From Limnobaculum zhutongyuii (GTDB lineage Bacteria; Pseudomonadota; Gammaproteobacteria; Enterobacterales; Enterobacteriaceae): DNA of 64,000 bases. Position numbers and translations under genes: made by a program. Below the pieces are notes generated by a model. That model did not search any database. It worked only from the letters and a program-made list of their open reading frames with translations, and was not told where the DNA came from. The stretch spans positions 2,356,001 to 2,420,000 of the forward strand of contig NZ_CP034752.1 of assembly GCF_004295645.1 (NCBI RefSeq), given 5' to 3'. This document shows, in pieces, positions 50,721-60,200 of this stretch (positions are counted from its first letter, which is position 1; every line of letters begins with the position of its first letter).

Positions 50721-50823
50721 GATGACCTCTTTAAATCAAAAATAATTATGCAGGTAATAGCAGCCCTGCATGATTTTCCAAAGTATATCCGTTTTTAAAC
50801 GAATTTAATGCGCTGAAAATTAC

Positions 50824-50841
50824 TCAGGCCCCGAAGGGCCT
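50824..50841 (-). terminator. Hairpin after afuC, possible weak terminator
   Basis: CAGGCCC, loop CGAA, GGGCCTG, about 20 bp after the afuC stop. Only a short T stretch follows on the minus strand, so termination is likely weak. Confidence 0.45.
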
Positions 50842-50861
50842 GAACAGATAGCATTGATAAA

Positions 50862-51920
50862 TCACTCCTCCGGTAAAATAAACATACCGTGAGGATGAAT
50901 ATGCAGATAGTAATGGTCTCCGGCAGAGGGTTCAAGCTGTGTCGCATTTACCTGCAACAATAACGTTTGCCCGTGCCAGTTAACTGTCACCTCATACTGC
51001 GGTCCCATATAGGCAACGCTTACCACCTGACACTTTTGACTATCCAGCCCATCACGTACTAACGCAACGGCTTCCGGCCTGACACCGACAGTGTAATGAC
51101 CAGTGGCTTGCCCAAACTCTTTGGGCTTTGGCACCACATAACCGAATACGTCGACACTATCTGCCATCAGGGTTGCCGGGAAGATGTTGGCATCCCCCAT
51201 AAAGTTAGCCATAAAGCGTGAAGCCGGTTGGCGATAAAGTTGCTTTGGCTCACCAAGCTGCATGATCTTACCTTTGTTCATAACCAGTACCGTATCCGAT
51301 ACGGCAAAAGCTTCGCTCTGGTCGTGGGTTACATACAAAGAGGTAATATTGAACTGTTGCTGAAGCTCGCGAATTTTATCCCGCATACTGCGACGCAAGT
51401 TAGCATCAAGGTTACTCAATGGTTCATCAAACAGCAGTACTTTTGGTTTCAGAATCAGTGCCCGGGCTAAAGCAACACGCTGCTGCTGACCACCAGAAAT
51501 CTGGTCAACAAAGCGATCTTCAAACCCTTCCAGATCGACCAACGTCAGGGCTTCTTTCACCCGCTGACGAATTTCATCCGCAGGCAAACGCAGCATTTTC
51601 AGACCATAGCCAATATTATCCCCCAGCGATAAGTGAGGAAACAACGCATAGGACTGGAACACCATACAGATATCCCGCTGCTGAATGGCTCGGTCAGTGA
51701 CATCTTCACCATCAATAAAAATCTGCCCTGAGGTTGGTTTTTCTAATCCGGCCACCAGACGAAGAATGGTGGTTTTACCACAGCCAGAAGGTCCGAGTAG
51801 CGTCACCAGATTTCCCTGAGGTATTGACAGATTCAGCTCATCAATCACGGTGTTCTTACCGAAGCTCTTATTGATGTTCTTCAGTTCTACAAAGTTGGTT
51901 TTAGACAGTTGATTGGTCAT
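50862..51920 (-). CDS. afuC: Hexose-phosphate ABC transporter ATPase AfuC
   Basis: 352 residues from MTNQLSKTNFVELKNINKSF; starts at 51935 or 52001 are possible, but this one leaves the usual N-terminus of AfuC. Walker A GPSGCGKT, Q-loop, signature ISGGQQQRV and Walker B VLLFDEP, H-loop in YVTHDQ; a C-terminal TOBE-type domain follows. Very similar to E. coli AfuC, once called a ferric transporter and now known in relatives as a hexose-phosphate importer. Last gene of the uhpABC-afuABC unit. Confidence 0.9.
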   Translation of the reverse strand: MTNQLSKTNFVELKNINKSFGKNTVIDELNLSIPQGNLVTLLGPSGCGKTTILRLVAGLEKPTSGQIFIDGEDVTDRAIQQRDICMVFQSYALFPHLSLGDNIGYGLKMLRLPADEIRQRVKEALTLVDLEGFEDRFVDQISGGQQQRVALARALILKPKVLLFDEPLSNLDANLRRSMRDKIRELQQQFNITSLYVTHDQSEAFAVSDTVLVMNKGKIMQLGEPKQLYRQPASRFMANFMGDANIFPATLMADSVDVFGYVVPKPKEFGQATGHYTVGVRPEAVALVRDGLDSQKCQVVSVAYMGPQYEVTVNWHGQTLLLQVNATQLEPSAGDHYYLHIHPHGMFILPEE

Positions 51921-51942
51921 ATTCAATGTATCCATTCCGTGA

Positions 51943-54021
51943 TTAATCGGCGTTCTTGGCTTTTGAACGGGCAATACGGGCTTCACCAACCAGATAGTCA
52001 AATATCAGGATGATAGCCAACATAACCACAATCAAAATAGAACCGTAGGCAATAGCAATCCCATATTCACCATCCTCTACACGGTTAAGAATGTAGGAGG
52101 TTGCTACCCGGGTATCCGGCGTAACCAGGAAAATAATGGCGCTGACGGTCGTCATGGCACGCACAAAGCTATAAATCAGTGCTGACAGAATCGCCGGACG
52201 CAACAGCGGCAACAGAATATAGATAATGGTACGCAACGATCCGGCCCGCAGGCTGAGGGAGGCTTCATCCAGTGATTTATCCAACTGCCCTAATCCTGCA
52301 ATACCGGCACGGATACCCACCGGAACGTTACGCATCACCATCGAGATAACCACAATGACGGCTGTTCCTGTCAGATAAACCGGAGCGCTGTTGAAGGCCA
52401 GAATATAGGAAACACCTGCAACGGTTCCCGGTACGGCAAAGCACAGCATGGTAATAAACTCGATAGTTTTCTTACCGTGAAACTGCTGGCGTACCACAAT
52501 ATAGGCAATCAGCAAGCCAAAGAAGGCAGTAATTGGCGCGGCAATACCAGCGAAAATCAGGGTATCAATCAATGATGGCCATGCTCCGTCACTAAAGCCT
52601 TGTCCAAACAGTTTAACGAAGTTTTCCAGCGTTAATGTATAGTCCACACCCCAATTAACCGTAAAGCTACCGTAGAAGATGCTGCCGTACAGCAGAACGT
52701 TAAAGGCAATCCACAGGTATAGCGTCAGAGAGATCCCCCACTGCAGCGTTGGCGGCAGCGGCTGTACATCACCGCGTGAGAACTTACCGGAAATGGTGAC
52801 GTAAGAACGCTTACCAATCCACATGTACTGGATGCAGAAAACAAACAGGGAGAACAGCAGCAAGATAGCACCAAGCGTACTGGCTGCCGGATAATCCAAC
52901 TGAGCACCGGTAATATAGAAGTAGATCTGTGTTGCCAGGACGTCGAAGTTACCACCCAAAACTAATGGGTTACTAAAATCCGCCAGTGACTGCACGATGA
53001 CAATCAGGAATGAGTTTGCCAACGCCGGTTTCAACAGTGGTAAAAATACCCGATAGAAAGTTTGATAGCGATTAGCACGCAGAGTATAAGACGCTTCTTC
53101 TAACGATGGATGAATCGTCTTGATGGCACCATCAAGAATCATAAATGACATTGGAGTAAACGCCAGCACCTGAGCAATCCAGATCCCGGTAAAACCATAC
53201 AGCCAGTTAGTGTTTTCCAGCCCCATATAAGTCACCATCCAGTTGGTAACATAGCCGGAGCGCCCCATCATCAGGGTAACCCCCAGCCCGACCACAAATG
53301 GAGGGGTAACAATAGGCAGAATAGAGAAGATACGGCTAACAAATGCAGAGCGTTTAGCGATACGCGTAGTGTAAATGGCACACACCAGACCAAAGAAGGT
53401 ACAACCCGCACCAACGGCGGCAGCTAGCCCGATAGAGTTGATAATGACTTCTACCGTATGGGACTGGGTCAGTAATTGAATAAAGTTTAGCGGCGCAAAA
53501 GCACCACTGTCGTCTTTGAACATCGGTACAAAAATAGCGATGCTTGGAAACAGAATAAATACGGTAATCAGCGCGACGATGGCCACCAGCGAGCCCATCA
53601 CAAAGCGATCGCCGCCCATCCACTCCATACGCACACAGGCTAAAGTAATGATGGCACCCAGTGCAAAAAACAGCGGCACCGTAGCCCAACCTAAACCTTG
53701 CTGTGTCCACCAGGACGTAGCGATAGTTAACAGAACACAAAACAGCGCATAACCAGCATCAAACAGATGACGACCGCGATGTTCCTGAGACAGGGGTGAA
53801 ACAGGACGAATAAACAGCAGCAGTGGTGGTAAAAACCACAGCCAGCCAATCCCGCCGCTGTGCCAGGCATAGCTGGTTAATAACTCATCAGAAGTTGACT
53901 CAAACAGGCCATAATCCAGAGTGTAAGCCGGTAATAGTGCGAAAGAAGCAACTATCAGCAGTAACCAATAGAATACAGGATCCCATACACGACGAGCGTG
54001 CAGAGTTAGCGATTGTGACAT
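51943..54021 (-). CDS. afuB: Hexose-phosphate ABC transporter permease AfuB (fused double permease)
   Basis: 692 residues with about 12 membrane helices. Two permease domains each carry an EAA motif: DGAIKTIHPSLEEASYTLRA in the first and LDKSLDEASLSLRAG in the second. Single-chain double permeases occur in the Fbp/Afu group. It would form the channel for AfuA-delivered sugar phosphate. Spacing to afuA is 65 bp. Confidence 0.9.
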   Translation of the reverse strand: MSQSLTLHARRVWDPVFYWLLLIVASFALLPAYTLDYGLFESTSDELLTSYAWHSGGIGWLWFLPPLLLFIRPVSPLSQEHRGRHLFDAGYALFCVLLTIATSWWTQQGLGWATVPLFFALGAIITLACVRMEWMGGDRFVMGSLVAIVALITVFILFPSIAIFVPMFKDDSGAFAPLNFIQLLTQSHTVEVIINSIGLAAAVGAGCTFFGLVCAIYTTRIAKRSAFVSRIFSILPIVTPPFVVGLGVTLMMGRSGYVTNWMVTYMGLENTNWLYGFTGIWIAQVLAFTPMSFMILDGAIKTIHPSLEEASYTLRANRYQTFYRVFLPLLKPALANSFLIVIVQSLADFSNPLVLGGNFDVLATQIYFYITGAQLDYPAASTLGAILLLFSLFVFCIQYMWIGKRSYVTISGKFSRGDVQPLPPTLQWGISLTLYLWIAFNVLLYGSIFYGSFTVNWGVDYTLTLENFVKLFGQGFSDGAWPSLIDTLIFAGIAAPITAFFGLLIAYIVVRQQFHGKKTIEFITMLCFAVPGTVAGVSYILAFNSAPVYLTGTAVIVVISMVMRNVPVGIRAGIAGLGQLDKSLDEASLSLRAGSLRTIIYILLPLLRPAILSALIYSFVRAMTTVSAIIFLVTPDTRVATSYILNRVEDGEYGIAIAYGSILIVVMLAIILIFDYLVGEARIARSKAKNAD

Positions 54022-54086
54022 AACGCGACCTCAGTAGCGGTGAAAAGGCTGTAGCCACTGCTACAGCCATTAAGACGTGATGAGGT

Positions 54087-55118
54087 TTATTGCCCCATTT
54101 TCACTTCATTCAGCCACTTCGAGATCAGCGTTTTACGCATATCTGAAGCACCATACTTATCCATGTCGTACTTGATTAGGTTCAGTTCGCTTAATTTTAG
54201 TGAATTTGGTGCCGGATCCGCCGTCAGGTTGGTCAGGATTTGGTAAGACTGCCCTTTCTTCCATGACAGTTCCTGAGCCTCTTTAGACAGCGACCAGTCA
54301 ACGAACAGTTTGGCGTTTTCCAGATTACGGGCATTTTTGAGAATACTGACACCGCCAATTTCATAGCCGGTACCTTCACAAGGAGCTACCAGTTTAATTG
54401 GCGCACCCTTCTCAATTTCCAGCGCATAGTCATGGAGGAAACCAATACCAATAGTGGCTTCACCGCGTGCGGCGTTACGCGCCGGAGCGATACCAGACTT
54501 GGTGTATTGTGAAATATTAGTATTCAGCTGTTTCAGGTAATCAAACGCTTTGTCCTCACCCCATAGCTGAGTGAAGGTTGCCAGTGCGGTATAAGCGGTA
54601 CCTGAGCTTTGTGGATCGGCAATTTGAATTTCGCCTTTATAAGCAGGATTGGTCAGATCGCTCCAGCACTTCGGCTCCGGCAGGTTTTTCTCTTTCAGAC
54701 GATCGGTATTGACGCCATAACCAAGAATACCGATATAAATCGCCGATGAGTAGTTGCCTTTACGGGTAGCTGGGTCCTGGAACTGTGGCATCAGTTGGGC
54801 CAGATTTGGAGATTTGTACGGCTGCAGCAGATCCATTTCACCCGCTTGTGAATGTGGATCCAACGTACCGCCATACCAAACATCTGCCTGCGGGTTTTTC
54901 TTTTCCGCTTCAATTTTTGCCAGCGTACTGCCAGAACCGTTACGGATAAAAGAGGTTTTCACATCATATTTTTCACCAAACGCCTTGGCCTCTTCTTCAC
55001 ACATCGAGTTCATAGCGCTGCAATAAATTACCAGACGACCTTTAGCCATAGCGCCGGTAGCCAGAGTCGCGACGGCCAGACCAGTTGCAATAAGAACAGA
55101 CAGGGTACTTTTTTTCAT
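54087..55118 (-). CDS. afuA: Hexose-phosphate binding protein AfuA
   Basis: 343 residues from MKKSTLSVLIATGLAVATLA; the frame opens 40 codons earlier without a signal. Signal peptide ends TGAMA-KG. The mature protein starts RLVIYCSAMNSMCEEEAKAF, then GGTLDPHSQAGEMDLLQPYKSP, a periplasmic binding protein of the Fbp/Afu type. The adjacent Tyr pair that binds iron in FbpA is not found, which favours sugar-phosphate binding. It follows uhpC by 64 bp in the same direction. Confidence 0.9.
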   Translation of the reverse strand: MKKSTLSVLIATGLAVATLATGAMAKGRLVIYCSAMNSMCEEEAKAFGEKYDVKTSFIRNGSGSTLAKIEAEKKNPQADVWYGGTLDPHSQAGEMDLLQPYKSPNLAQLMPQFQDPATRKGNYSSAIYIGILGYGVNTDRLKEKNLPEPKCWSDLTNPAYKGEIQIADPQSSGTAYTALATFTQLWGEDKAFDYLKQLNTNISQYTKSGIAPARNAARGEATIGIGFLHDYALEIEKGAPIKLVAPCEGTGYEIGGVSILKNARNLENAKLFVDWSLSKEAQELSWKKGQSYQILTNLTADPAPNSLKLSELNLIKYDMDKYGASDMRKTLISKWLNEVKMGQ

Positions 55119-55182
55119 TATCCAGATCCTTGTGTTGTTTTCAGATGACGAATGAGCCATACAACTTGTCATTTTTGGTTTA

Positions 55183-56502
55183 CTAAGGTGTTTCGGTGGT
55201 ACGAGATGCCGAAACATTAAAATCATTCTTCGCCACACCCAGCATCAGCAAAGGCATCAGCAACATACCTATTAACGCGGTGGCCAGCGTCAACAGGGTA
55301 AAAAATCCCGACCAGCTATAAAAATGTAATACCTGAGCCAACGGCCACCCAGCCAGTGCTGCCCCCACATAGGCAAAAATGCCTAAAAAACCGGTGACGG
55401 TTCCGGCAGCATCTTTATGGGTGTATTCCGTCGCTGCCAGACCAATTAACATTTGTGGTCCAAAAACAAAGAATCCCACACCGAAAAAACCAATCGCCAG
55501 CAGTCCGTAATGGTGAATCGGTGACAGCCACAGGCACGTCATGGTGGTAAACAGACCAATACTAAACAGTAAGATCATTGGCGCTCTCTGTCCCCTGAAC
55601 AGTAAGTCCGATCCCCATCCGGCAAACAACGCTCCGGCAAGCCCCCCCAGTTCAAACAGCGAGAGCGTCATATTGGCATTCAGTAAGCCAATACCATGAC
55701 TCTCCGCCAGCCAGATATTGCCCCAGTCGTTTAACGCGATCCGTACCAGATAAACCAATATGTATGAAACACCTAACAGCCAGATGGTCGGGTTAAACAA
55801 AATAGCCCGCCGAAAAATCACTAAAATAGGTGCCGGTGGGCTGGACTGCTCCTGCCGAATCTCCAGTGGATCATGAAACCACTGCCCCACGGAAGGTAAT
55901 CCTTGTTGTTCGGGGCTTTCATATAGCTGTTGGCAGAGCCAAAGGCCCAACGCAATACCAATACATCCCGGCACCAGCAGTGCAGCCTGCCAGCCATATT
56001 CCATCGCTAACCAACCACAAAGTAGCGGTACTGCGGCGCCACCCAAATTGATCGACATATTCCAGCACCCCCACCAGAATCCTCGTTCTTTACGGGAATA
56101 CCAGCGGGTCAACAATTTCGCACAGGGTGGCCATCCCCAGGCCTGAAAAAAACCATTAAGCATCCAGATTAACAACAGCGCCGATAATGAATAACTGAAG
56201 GCAAACAGGATATTTAGCAGCCCGGTGATAACCAGTCCTGCTCCCATAAACCAGCGCATATTGCGACTATCGTTTAACATTCCGCAGGCAAATTTAGAGA
56301 TACCGTAGGCCAGATAAAACAGGGTTCCCATCAGGCCAATATCATCTTTGGTCAAACCTAGTTCCAGCTGCATCACAGGCATCGCGAAGTTGGCACTTTT
56401 GCGCGTCATATAAAACGCGGCATAACCGATAATCATCGACATCATCAGTCGGGGCCGCCAGTAGCGGTAACGCTGTTCTATCTGTGCATCCGTCAATGAC
56501 AT
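55183..56502 (-). CDS. uhpC: Hexose-phosphate sensor / transporter-like protein UhpC
   Basis: 439 residues, 12 membrane helices of the OPA/MFS family. Close to UhpC: YRYWRPRLMMSMIIGYAAFYMTRKSANFA, RWYSRKERGFWWGCWN, GWGSDLLFRGQRAPM and the FGPQMLIGLAATEYTHKDAAG stretch. UhpC senses external glucose-6-phosphate and signals to UhpB. It could carry substrate weakly itself. A 106-bp gap with a dyad separates it from uhpB. Confidence 0.93.
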   Translation of the reverse strand: MSLTDAQIEQRYRYWRPRLMMSMIIGYAAFYMTRKSANFAMPVMQLELGLTKDDIGLMGTLFYLAYGISKFACGMLNDSRNMRWFMGAGLVITGLLNILFAFSYSLSALLLIWMLNGFFQAWGWPPCAKLLTRWYSRKERGFWWGCWNMSINLGGAAVPLLCGWLAMEYGWQAALLVPGCIGIALGLWLCQQLYESPEQQGLPSVGQWFHDPLEIRQEQSSPPAPILVIFRRAILFNPTIWLLGVSYILVYLVRIALNDWGNIWLAESHGIGLLNANMTLSLFELGGLAGALFAGWGSDLLFRGQRAPMILLFSIGLFTTMTCLWLSPIHHYGLLAIGFFGVGFFVFGPQMLIGLAATEYTHKDAAGTVTGFLGIFAYVGAALAGWPLAQVLHFYSWSGFFTLLTLATALIGMLLMPLLMLGVAKNDFNVSASRTTETP

Positions 56503-56582
56503 AGTGAGCCTCGGTGCCCCTCGATTAATTTGAAGTGTAGATAAACGCAGCAGAAAATGAATGAGACAAGGGTTTAAGCAAC

Positions 56583-56597
56583 TAGGAAAAATTCCTA
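56583..56597. promoter_or_regulatory. Dyad between uhpB and uhpC, candidate UhpA site
   Basis: TAGGAA-AAA-TTCCTA is a perfect 6-bp dyad (56583-56597) in the 106-bp gap, about 80 bp upstream of the uhpC ATG. A promoter here could drive uhpC-afuABC. UhpA is a NarL-type response regulator, which bind such dyads; assignment is a guess. Confidence 0.35.
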
Positions 56598-56608
56598 ATT
56601 AGAGGTCT

Positions 56609-58153
56609 TTATTTATCGAATTTGTGGGGGAGGTTAACAGTTATGCAAGTTCCTTCCTGACGGGAGAGCACCCAGTAACCGCCCAAAGCCCTTACTCGCT
56701 CTTCTATACCACGTAAACCAAAGCCTCCGCCGGTTTGTTCAGGCATACCAATACCATCATCTTTAACTATCAGGGTCATCATTTGATTATCTCCCTGATG
56801 GAGTGATACCCGAATAGTTTTAGCCTGAGCATGTTTATTAATGTTATTCAACAGTTCCTGCACCAGACGGTAGAAAGTAAATATCGCGGTGTCGCTGAGC
56901 AGCCGATCGTTCAACTGATAATTCAGTTCAAACTCAATACCCCGCTCAGCAAACGAAAATTCCTGAGCCAAATGGATCAACGCATCTTTCAGAGACATCT
57001 CATCCAGGACTGGGGGCCGAAGCTGATGCAATAGCTGTCGGGTAGCCTGATGAATGCGCTGAGACAGGTGAGTTATCTTTTGCACCGACTGTAGGGAAAT
57101 CGGTGAATCGGTAGTTTTGTTAACAATCGCCGCCTGAATCTGAATCGCCGTAATGTTCTGCCCTATTTCATCATGGAGTTCCCGGGCAATGTCTTTACGA
57201 ACTTGTTCTTCTGTGTGCACCAATCGTTCAGTCAATTGCCGACGGGTATCCAGCTCTCGTTCCAGCTGGTTACGGTAACGCTCCAGACGTTCCACCAATT
57301 GCTGCTGACGGCTAACCGCAATACCTAACCCCAGGCTGAGTAATGCCTGAATAGATAGAAACAATTTCAGCTCCATTGGGTTGTATTCAGAACCGCTGGC
57401 GTGGCGAGTGGCGATTAGCAATACGCTACCCAGCAACGTAGCCAGAACACCACCTTGCCAGCCAAAGCGATAGGCCATAAATACGTTAGGTAAAAAGATA
57501 AAGATCAGCAGTAATCGCTCTATTTCTGGCGTTAGCATTAGCTGAATACTGATTCCAATGGCAAAAAATAACGAACACCAAATCAGTAAAGACGTACGCA
57601 ACGGCGGTGTAATATGTTCTGTGGGCAGCAGAGTTTGTAAATTCTGCTGTTTCAGATATTCATATAACAAATAGATAAACGGCGTCAGTAATACCCCACC
57701 GGTAAAGGTGGTCAGTAACATTTCAGACAGTGAAACATCCAGCCAGTGAACCAGACACACGGTATTCAGAATAGTGCTCCCCATTACCGCTGCCAGCAAC
57801 ATAAGTAATTTTTGCCAGTAAAGGGTGAAATAGCGCCAGAAACGGCGGGCAACCAGAGCAACGATAAGCGACAAACAGGGAGAAGCCAGCAGAACATAAG
57901 TATCCAGCAATTTTTCATACTGTAACCAGCCAATAATCAGACAGGCCGACAGCATGACCACCGGAAAATATCGTCTGGAGATCAAAATCAGCAGCGTTAA
58001 TGTCCATGCCTGAGGAAACATCAATACCGCCAGTTGAGCATCCGCATTCAAATAGAAGCTGATCCCCCACAGCGCAACCCATCCCAGCGTAAAGCTGAGC
58101 ATCACAAACAGGTTTAGCCCTGTGGAGTGAAGCGCTTCCAGTCGCGATACCAT
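56609..58153 (-). CDS. uhpB: Sensor histidine kinase UhpB
   Basis: 514 residues (500 in E. coli). N-terminal MASE1-type membrane domain with about eight helices (1-280), then the HisKA_3 motif RELHDEIGQNITAIQIQAA with the phosphorylated His, and an ATPase domain with ELLNNINKHAQAKTIRV and DDGIGMPEQTGGGFGLRGIEERV. Works with UhpC at the membrane and passes phosphate to UhpA. Its ATG follows directly on the uhpA TAG. Confidence 0.96.
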   Translation of the reverse strand: MVSRLEALHSTGLNLFVMLSFTLGWVALWGISFYLNADAQLAVLMFPQAWTLTLLILISRRYFPVVMLSACLIIGWLQYEKLLDTYVLLASPCLSLIVALVARRFWRYFTLYWQKLLMLLAAVMGSTILNTVCLVHWLDVSLSEMLLTTFTGGVLLTPFIYLLYEYLKQQNLQTLLPTEHITPPLRTSLLIWCSLFFAIGISIQLMLTPEIERLLLIFIFLPNVFMAYRFGWQGGVLATLLGSVLLIATRHASGSEYNPMELKLFLSIQALLSLGLGIAVSRQQQLVERLERYRNQLERELDTRRQLTERLVHTEEQVRKDIARELHDEIGQNITAIQIQAAIVNKTTDSPISLQSVQKITHLSQRIHQATRQLLHQLRPPVLDEMSLKDALIHLAQEFSFAERGIEFELNYQLNDRLLSDTAIFTFYRLVQELLNNINKHAQAKTIRVSLHQGDNQMMTLIVKDDGIGMPEQTGGGFGLRGIEERVRALGGYWVLSRQEGTCITVNLPHKFDK

Positions 58154-58783
58154 CTATTTTTCTGCCAGTAGCTGATGTTCAAGAGCAAAGTGAACCAGCT
58201 CAATAATGCTATCGCACTCCAGCTTTGCCAGCACGTTAGCCCGGTGTACGTGGACTGTTTTATGGCTCAGGGATAATTTCTCCCCGATCTCTTTTGCACT
58301 TAAGCCAACAATCAGCAGATCAAAAATCTCTTTTTCCCGCGGCGTCAACATTTGCAGCTCTTTGGGAATGGTAGCCGTCTGACGTAATGCCTGTAGTGCA
58401 TCAGCACAAAGATAAAAACCACCACCATGCACAGCACGTATCGCTCTCACCAGCTCTTCTGGCCCACAGCGTTTGGTCAGATAGCCAGACGCACCAGCAT
58501 CTACCGCATTTTTCACAAAAGCGTTGGTATCATAAATACTGAGAAAAATAGCGCGAAAACCAGGACGAACCTGACGAATCCGTCGTAATAAACTCAAACC
58601 GCTTTCATCCGGCATGGAAATATCCAGAATGGCAATATCACACCCCTCTTTCAACAAATGGGGCCATGCCTGTGCGGCGGAATTGTATTCCCCGACGATG
58701 CGGATGTCCTCTTCCAGTGAGAGTAACTGCGCAAATCCGGAGCGCACCACAATATGGTCATCAATCAGAGCAATATTAATCAT
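58154..58783 (-). CDS. uhpA: Response regulator UhpA
   Basis: 209 residues from MINIALIDDHIVVRSGFAQL, near E. coli length (196); a longer frame reaches 58960 without domain support. Receiver with acidic pair in LIDDH, phospho-Asp in DIAILDISMPDESG and Lys in GYLTKRCG; LuxR-type helix-turn-helix with LTPREKEIFDLLIVGLSAKE and LSLSHKTVHVHRANV. Activates hexose-phosphate uptake genes, here probably afuABC because no uhpT is found. Confidence 0.96.
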   Translation of the reverse strand: MINIALIDDHIVVRSGFAQLLSLEEDIRIVGEYNSAAQAWPHLLKEGCDIAILDISMPDESGLSLLRRIRQVRPGFRAIFLSIYDTNAFVKNAVDAGASGYLTKRCGPEELVRAIRAVHGGGFYLCADALQALRQTATIPKELQMLTPREKEIFDLLIVGLSAKEIGEKLSLSHKTVHVHRANVLAKLECDSIIELVHFALEHQLLAEK

Positions 58784-59061
58784 ATCTGCATGGTCAGTGT
58801 GAAATAGGGAGATAATGTTCATTATTCTCCACGATAGCAAACGCTGAAAATCAAAAGTGTTAAGATGGTGAATAATTTTATGGTTGTCCCCGCGCTTTAT
58901 CCAATGATGAAACGAGTCACCTGATTTGAATGTGTTTTGTTTAGATTTTTTGTTAACCAAATGCCCGATAATTTTTTATTTTATTAACATCGGTAAATAT
59001 TTCTTTCGCCAGAGAAGTATCGAATCAGTAACCGCAGTAAATAATTAAACCACAGACACAA
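58784..59061. other. uhpA upstream region
   Basis: 280 bp, AT-rich, no gene supported. It should hold the uhpA promoter, but I see no definite element. Confidence 0.4.
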
Positions 59062-59100
59062 AAAAATAATGCCCTGATAAAATATCAGGGCATTATTTTT
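59062..59100. terminator. Bidirectional terminator between uhpA and ybfA
   Basis: AAAAATAATGCCCTGATA, AAA, TATCAGGGCATTATTTTT: a perfect 18-bp stem with A-run and T-run on either side. It lies 26 bp after ybfA. Confidence 0.9.
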
Positions 59101-59125
59101 GCTATAAAGAAATCACGACATTGAC

Positions 59126-59329
59126 TTAATAAAAGTCTTTAGGTGCTTTTTCAGCCAAAGATAACCAGACCGGTTTAGTACTGGTTTTACTCCACACCCG
59201 ATGTAAATAGCTGTAGTAACGACTCTTATCACTGCGAAATGCCATAAACGGCAGTATGATAATGGTTAGCAACACTACGCCTGTACGACGTAATAAAATA
59301 CGGTAGAGTGGATACCTCCGATACATCAT
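59126..59329 (-). CDS. ybfA: DUF2517 membrane protein YbfA
   Basis: 67 residues (68 in E. coli). One membrane helix (TGVVLLTIIILPFMAF) and the conserved C-terminal RYYSYLHRVWSKTSTKPVWL with EKAPKDFY, which match YbfA almost residue for residue. Function unknown; E. coli ybfA responds to stress regulation. Lies between uhpA and two unknown genes. Confidence 0.93.
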   Translation of the reverse strand: MMYRRYPLYRILLRRTGVVLLTIIILPFMAFRSDKSRYYSYLHRVWSKTSTKPVWLSLAEKAPKDFY

Positions 59330-59453
59330 TACTTGCCCCTCCCCTTATTTAATGACAGCAACTTACCCGTGGTGAAGAATCACCGATTAATTGTGTTTTA
59401 TATTACGCCATAATAACTACACTTTCAACTGGTCCGATCAGTTTAATAAGCAA

Positions 59454-59810
59454 TTAATTGGCTATCCGCCAGACTTCTTCCATCTTATTACTTTCCGTCG
59501 TGGGTAATGGAATTAGCGCCAGAAAATAAACGTGTGGCAGCTTGTTCAAATAGATAATCAACCAGCCATTTTCACTCCATTCTCTTAGCTCATTGCAATT
59601 AAAACGCCTGGCTAACTGCCACCTCAGCCGCTGATTATCACTGTTAGTTGCCACACGATTAAGAAATAGCCGTCCCTGGCATGGGTATCGTGCAATATCA
59701 GGCAATACTGACTTCTGTATCCAGTGAACGCTGACGATTGATTGATTAACAGCCTCGGTCAACATGTCAATAAACTGGTGGGTGAAATGTAATTGGTACC
59801 ATTGAGACAT
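59454..59810 (-). CDS. Hypothetical protein
   Basis: 118 residues, no family recognised. It starts SQWYQLHFTHQFIDMLTEAVNQ and has RWQLARRFNCNELREWSENGWL, then a hydrophobic strand YLNKLPHVYFLALIPLP. It looks like a compact soluble protein. 14 bp after the gene at 60061 and in the same direction, so the two may be one unit. Confidence 0.5.
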   Translation of the reverse strand: MSQWYQLHFTHQFIDMLTEAVNQSIVSVHWIQKSVLPDIARYPCQGRLFLNRVATNSDNQRLRWQLARRFNCNELREWSENGWLIIYLNKLPHVYFLALIPLPTTESNKMEEVWRIAN

Positions 59811-59824
59811 AATGACTCCCCCGG

Positions 59825-60061
59825 CTATCGCTTAATAAGCCGCCCTTTTAATTTTTTCTGTAGCACAACTCTGGAAGCGCTAATGTCATCCATCCCTTTC
59901 AGAGCTGCCTGCAATGCCGAATTATGCAAATTCTGGTAAAAATGACTCTGAATAAACCGTATTTGATGGCTAACGTCCTGTCCCTTTTCCACAACAATCT
60001 CCTGATGTAAATGACTTGTGCAAATAACATAATCAGCTAATTTCAGCTTCACCAGCGACAA
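59825..60061 (-). CDS. Hypothetical protein
   Basis: 78 residues, no family recognised: LVKLKLADYVICTSHLHQEI, then VSHQIRFIQSHFYQNLHNSALQAAL and a basic end KKLKGRLIKR. Possibly a partner of the 118-residue gene downstream. Diverges from the EamA-like gene. Confidence 0.45.
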   Translation of the reverse strand: MSLVKLKLADYVICTSHLHQEIVVEKGQDVSHQIRFIQSHFYQNLHNSALQAALKGMDDISASRVVLQKKLKGRLIKR

Positions 60062-60200
60062 CCAACAAAATTGCGCAATGCATTCAGATAATGCTAATCA
60101 GCATTGGTTTTATTATTCAGAAGCTTGTGTGTTATTGAGAATTAGTCGTAATATCAGTTAACTATTTCTGTCTATCTCATCTGACATTGAAGGATTAACA

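Noticed and set aside
50862..55118. Ferric iron ABC transporter (FbpABC)
   Set aside because: The proteins fit AfuABC better, the binding protein lacks the Tyr pair for iron, and the genes follow uhpABC.
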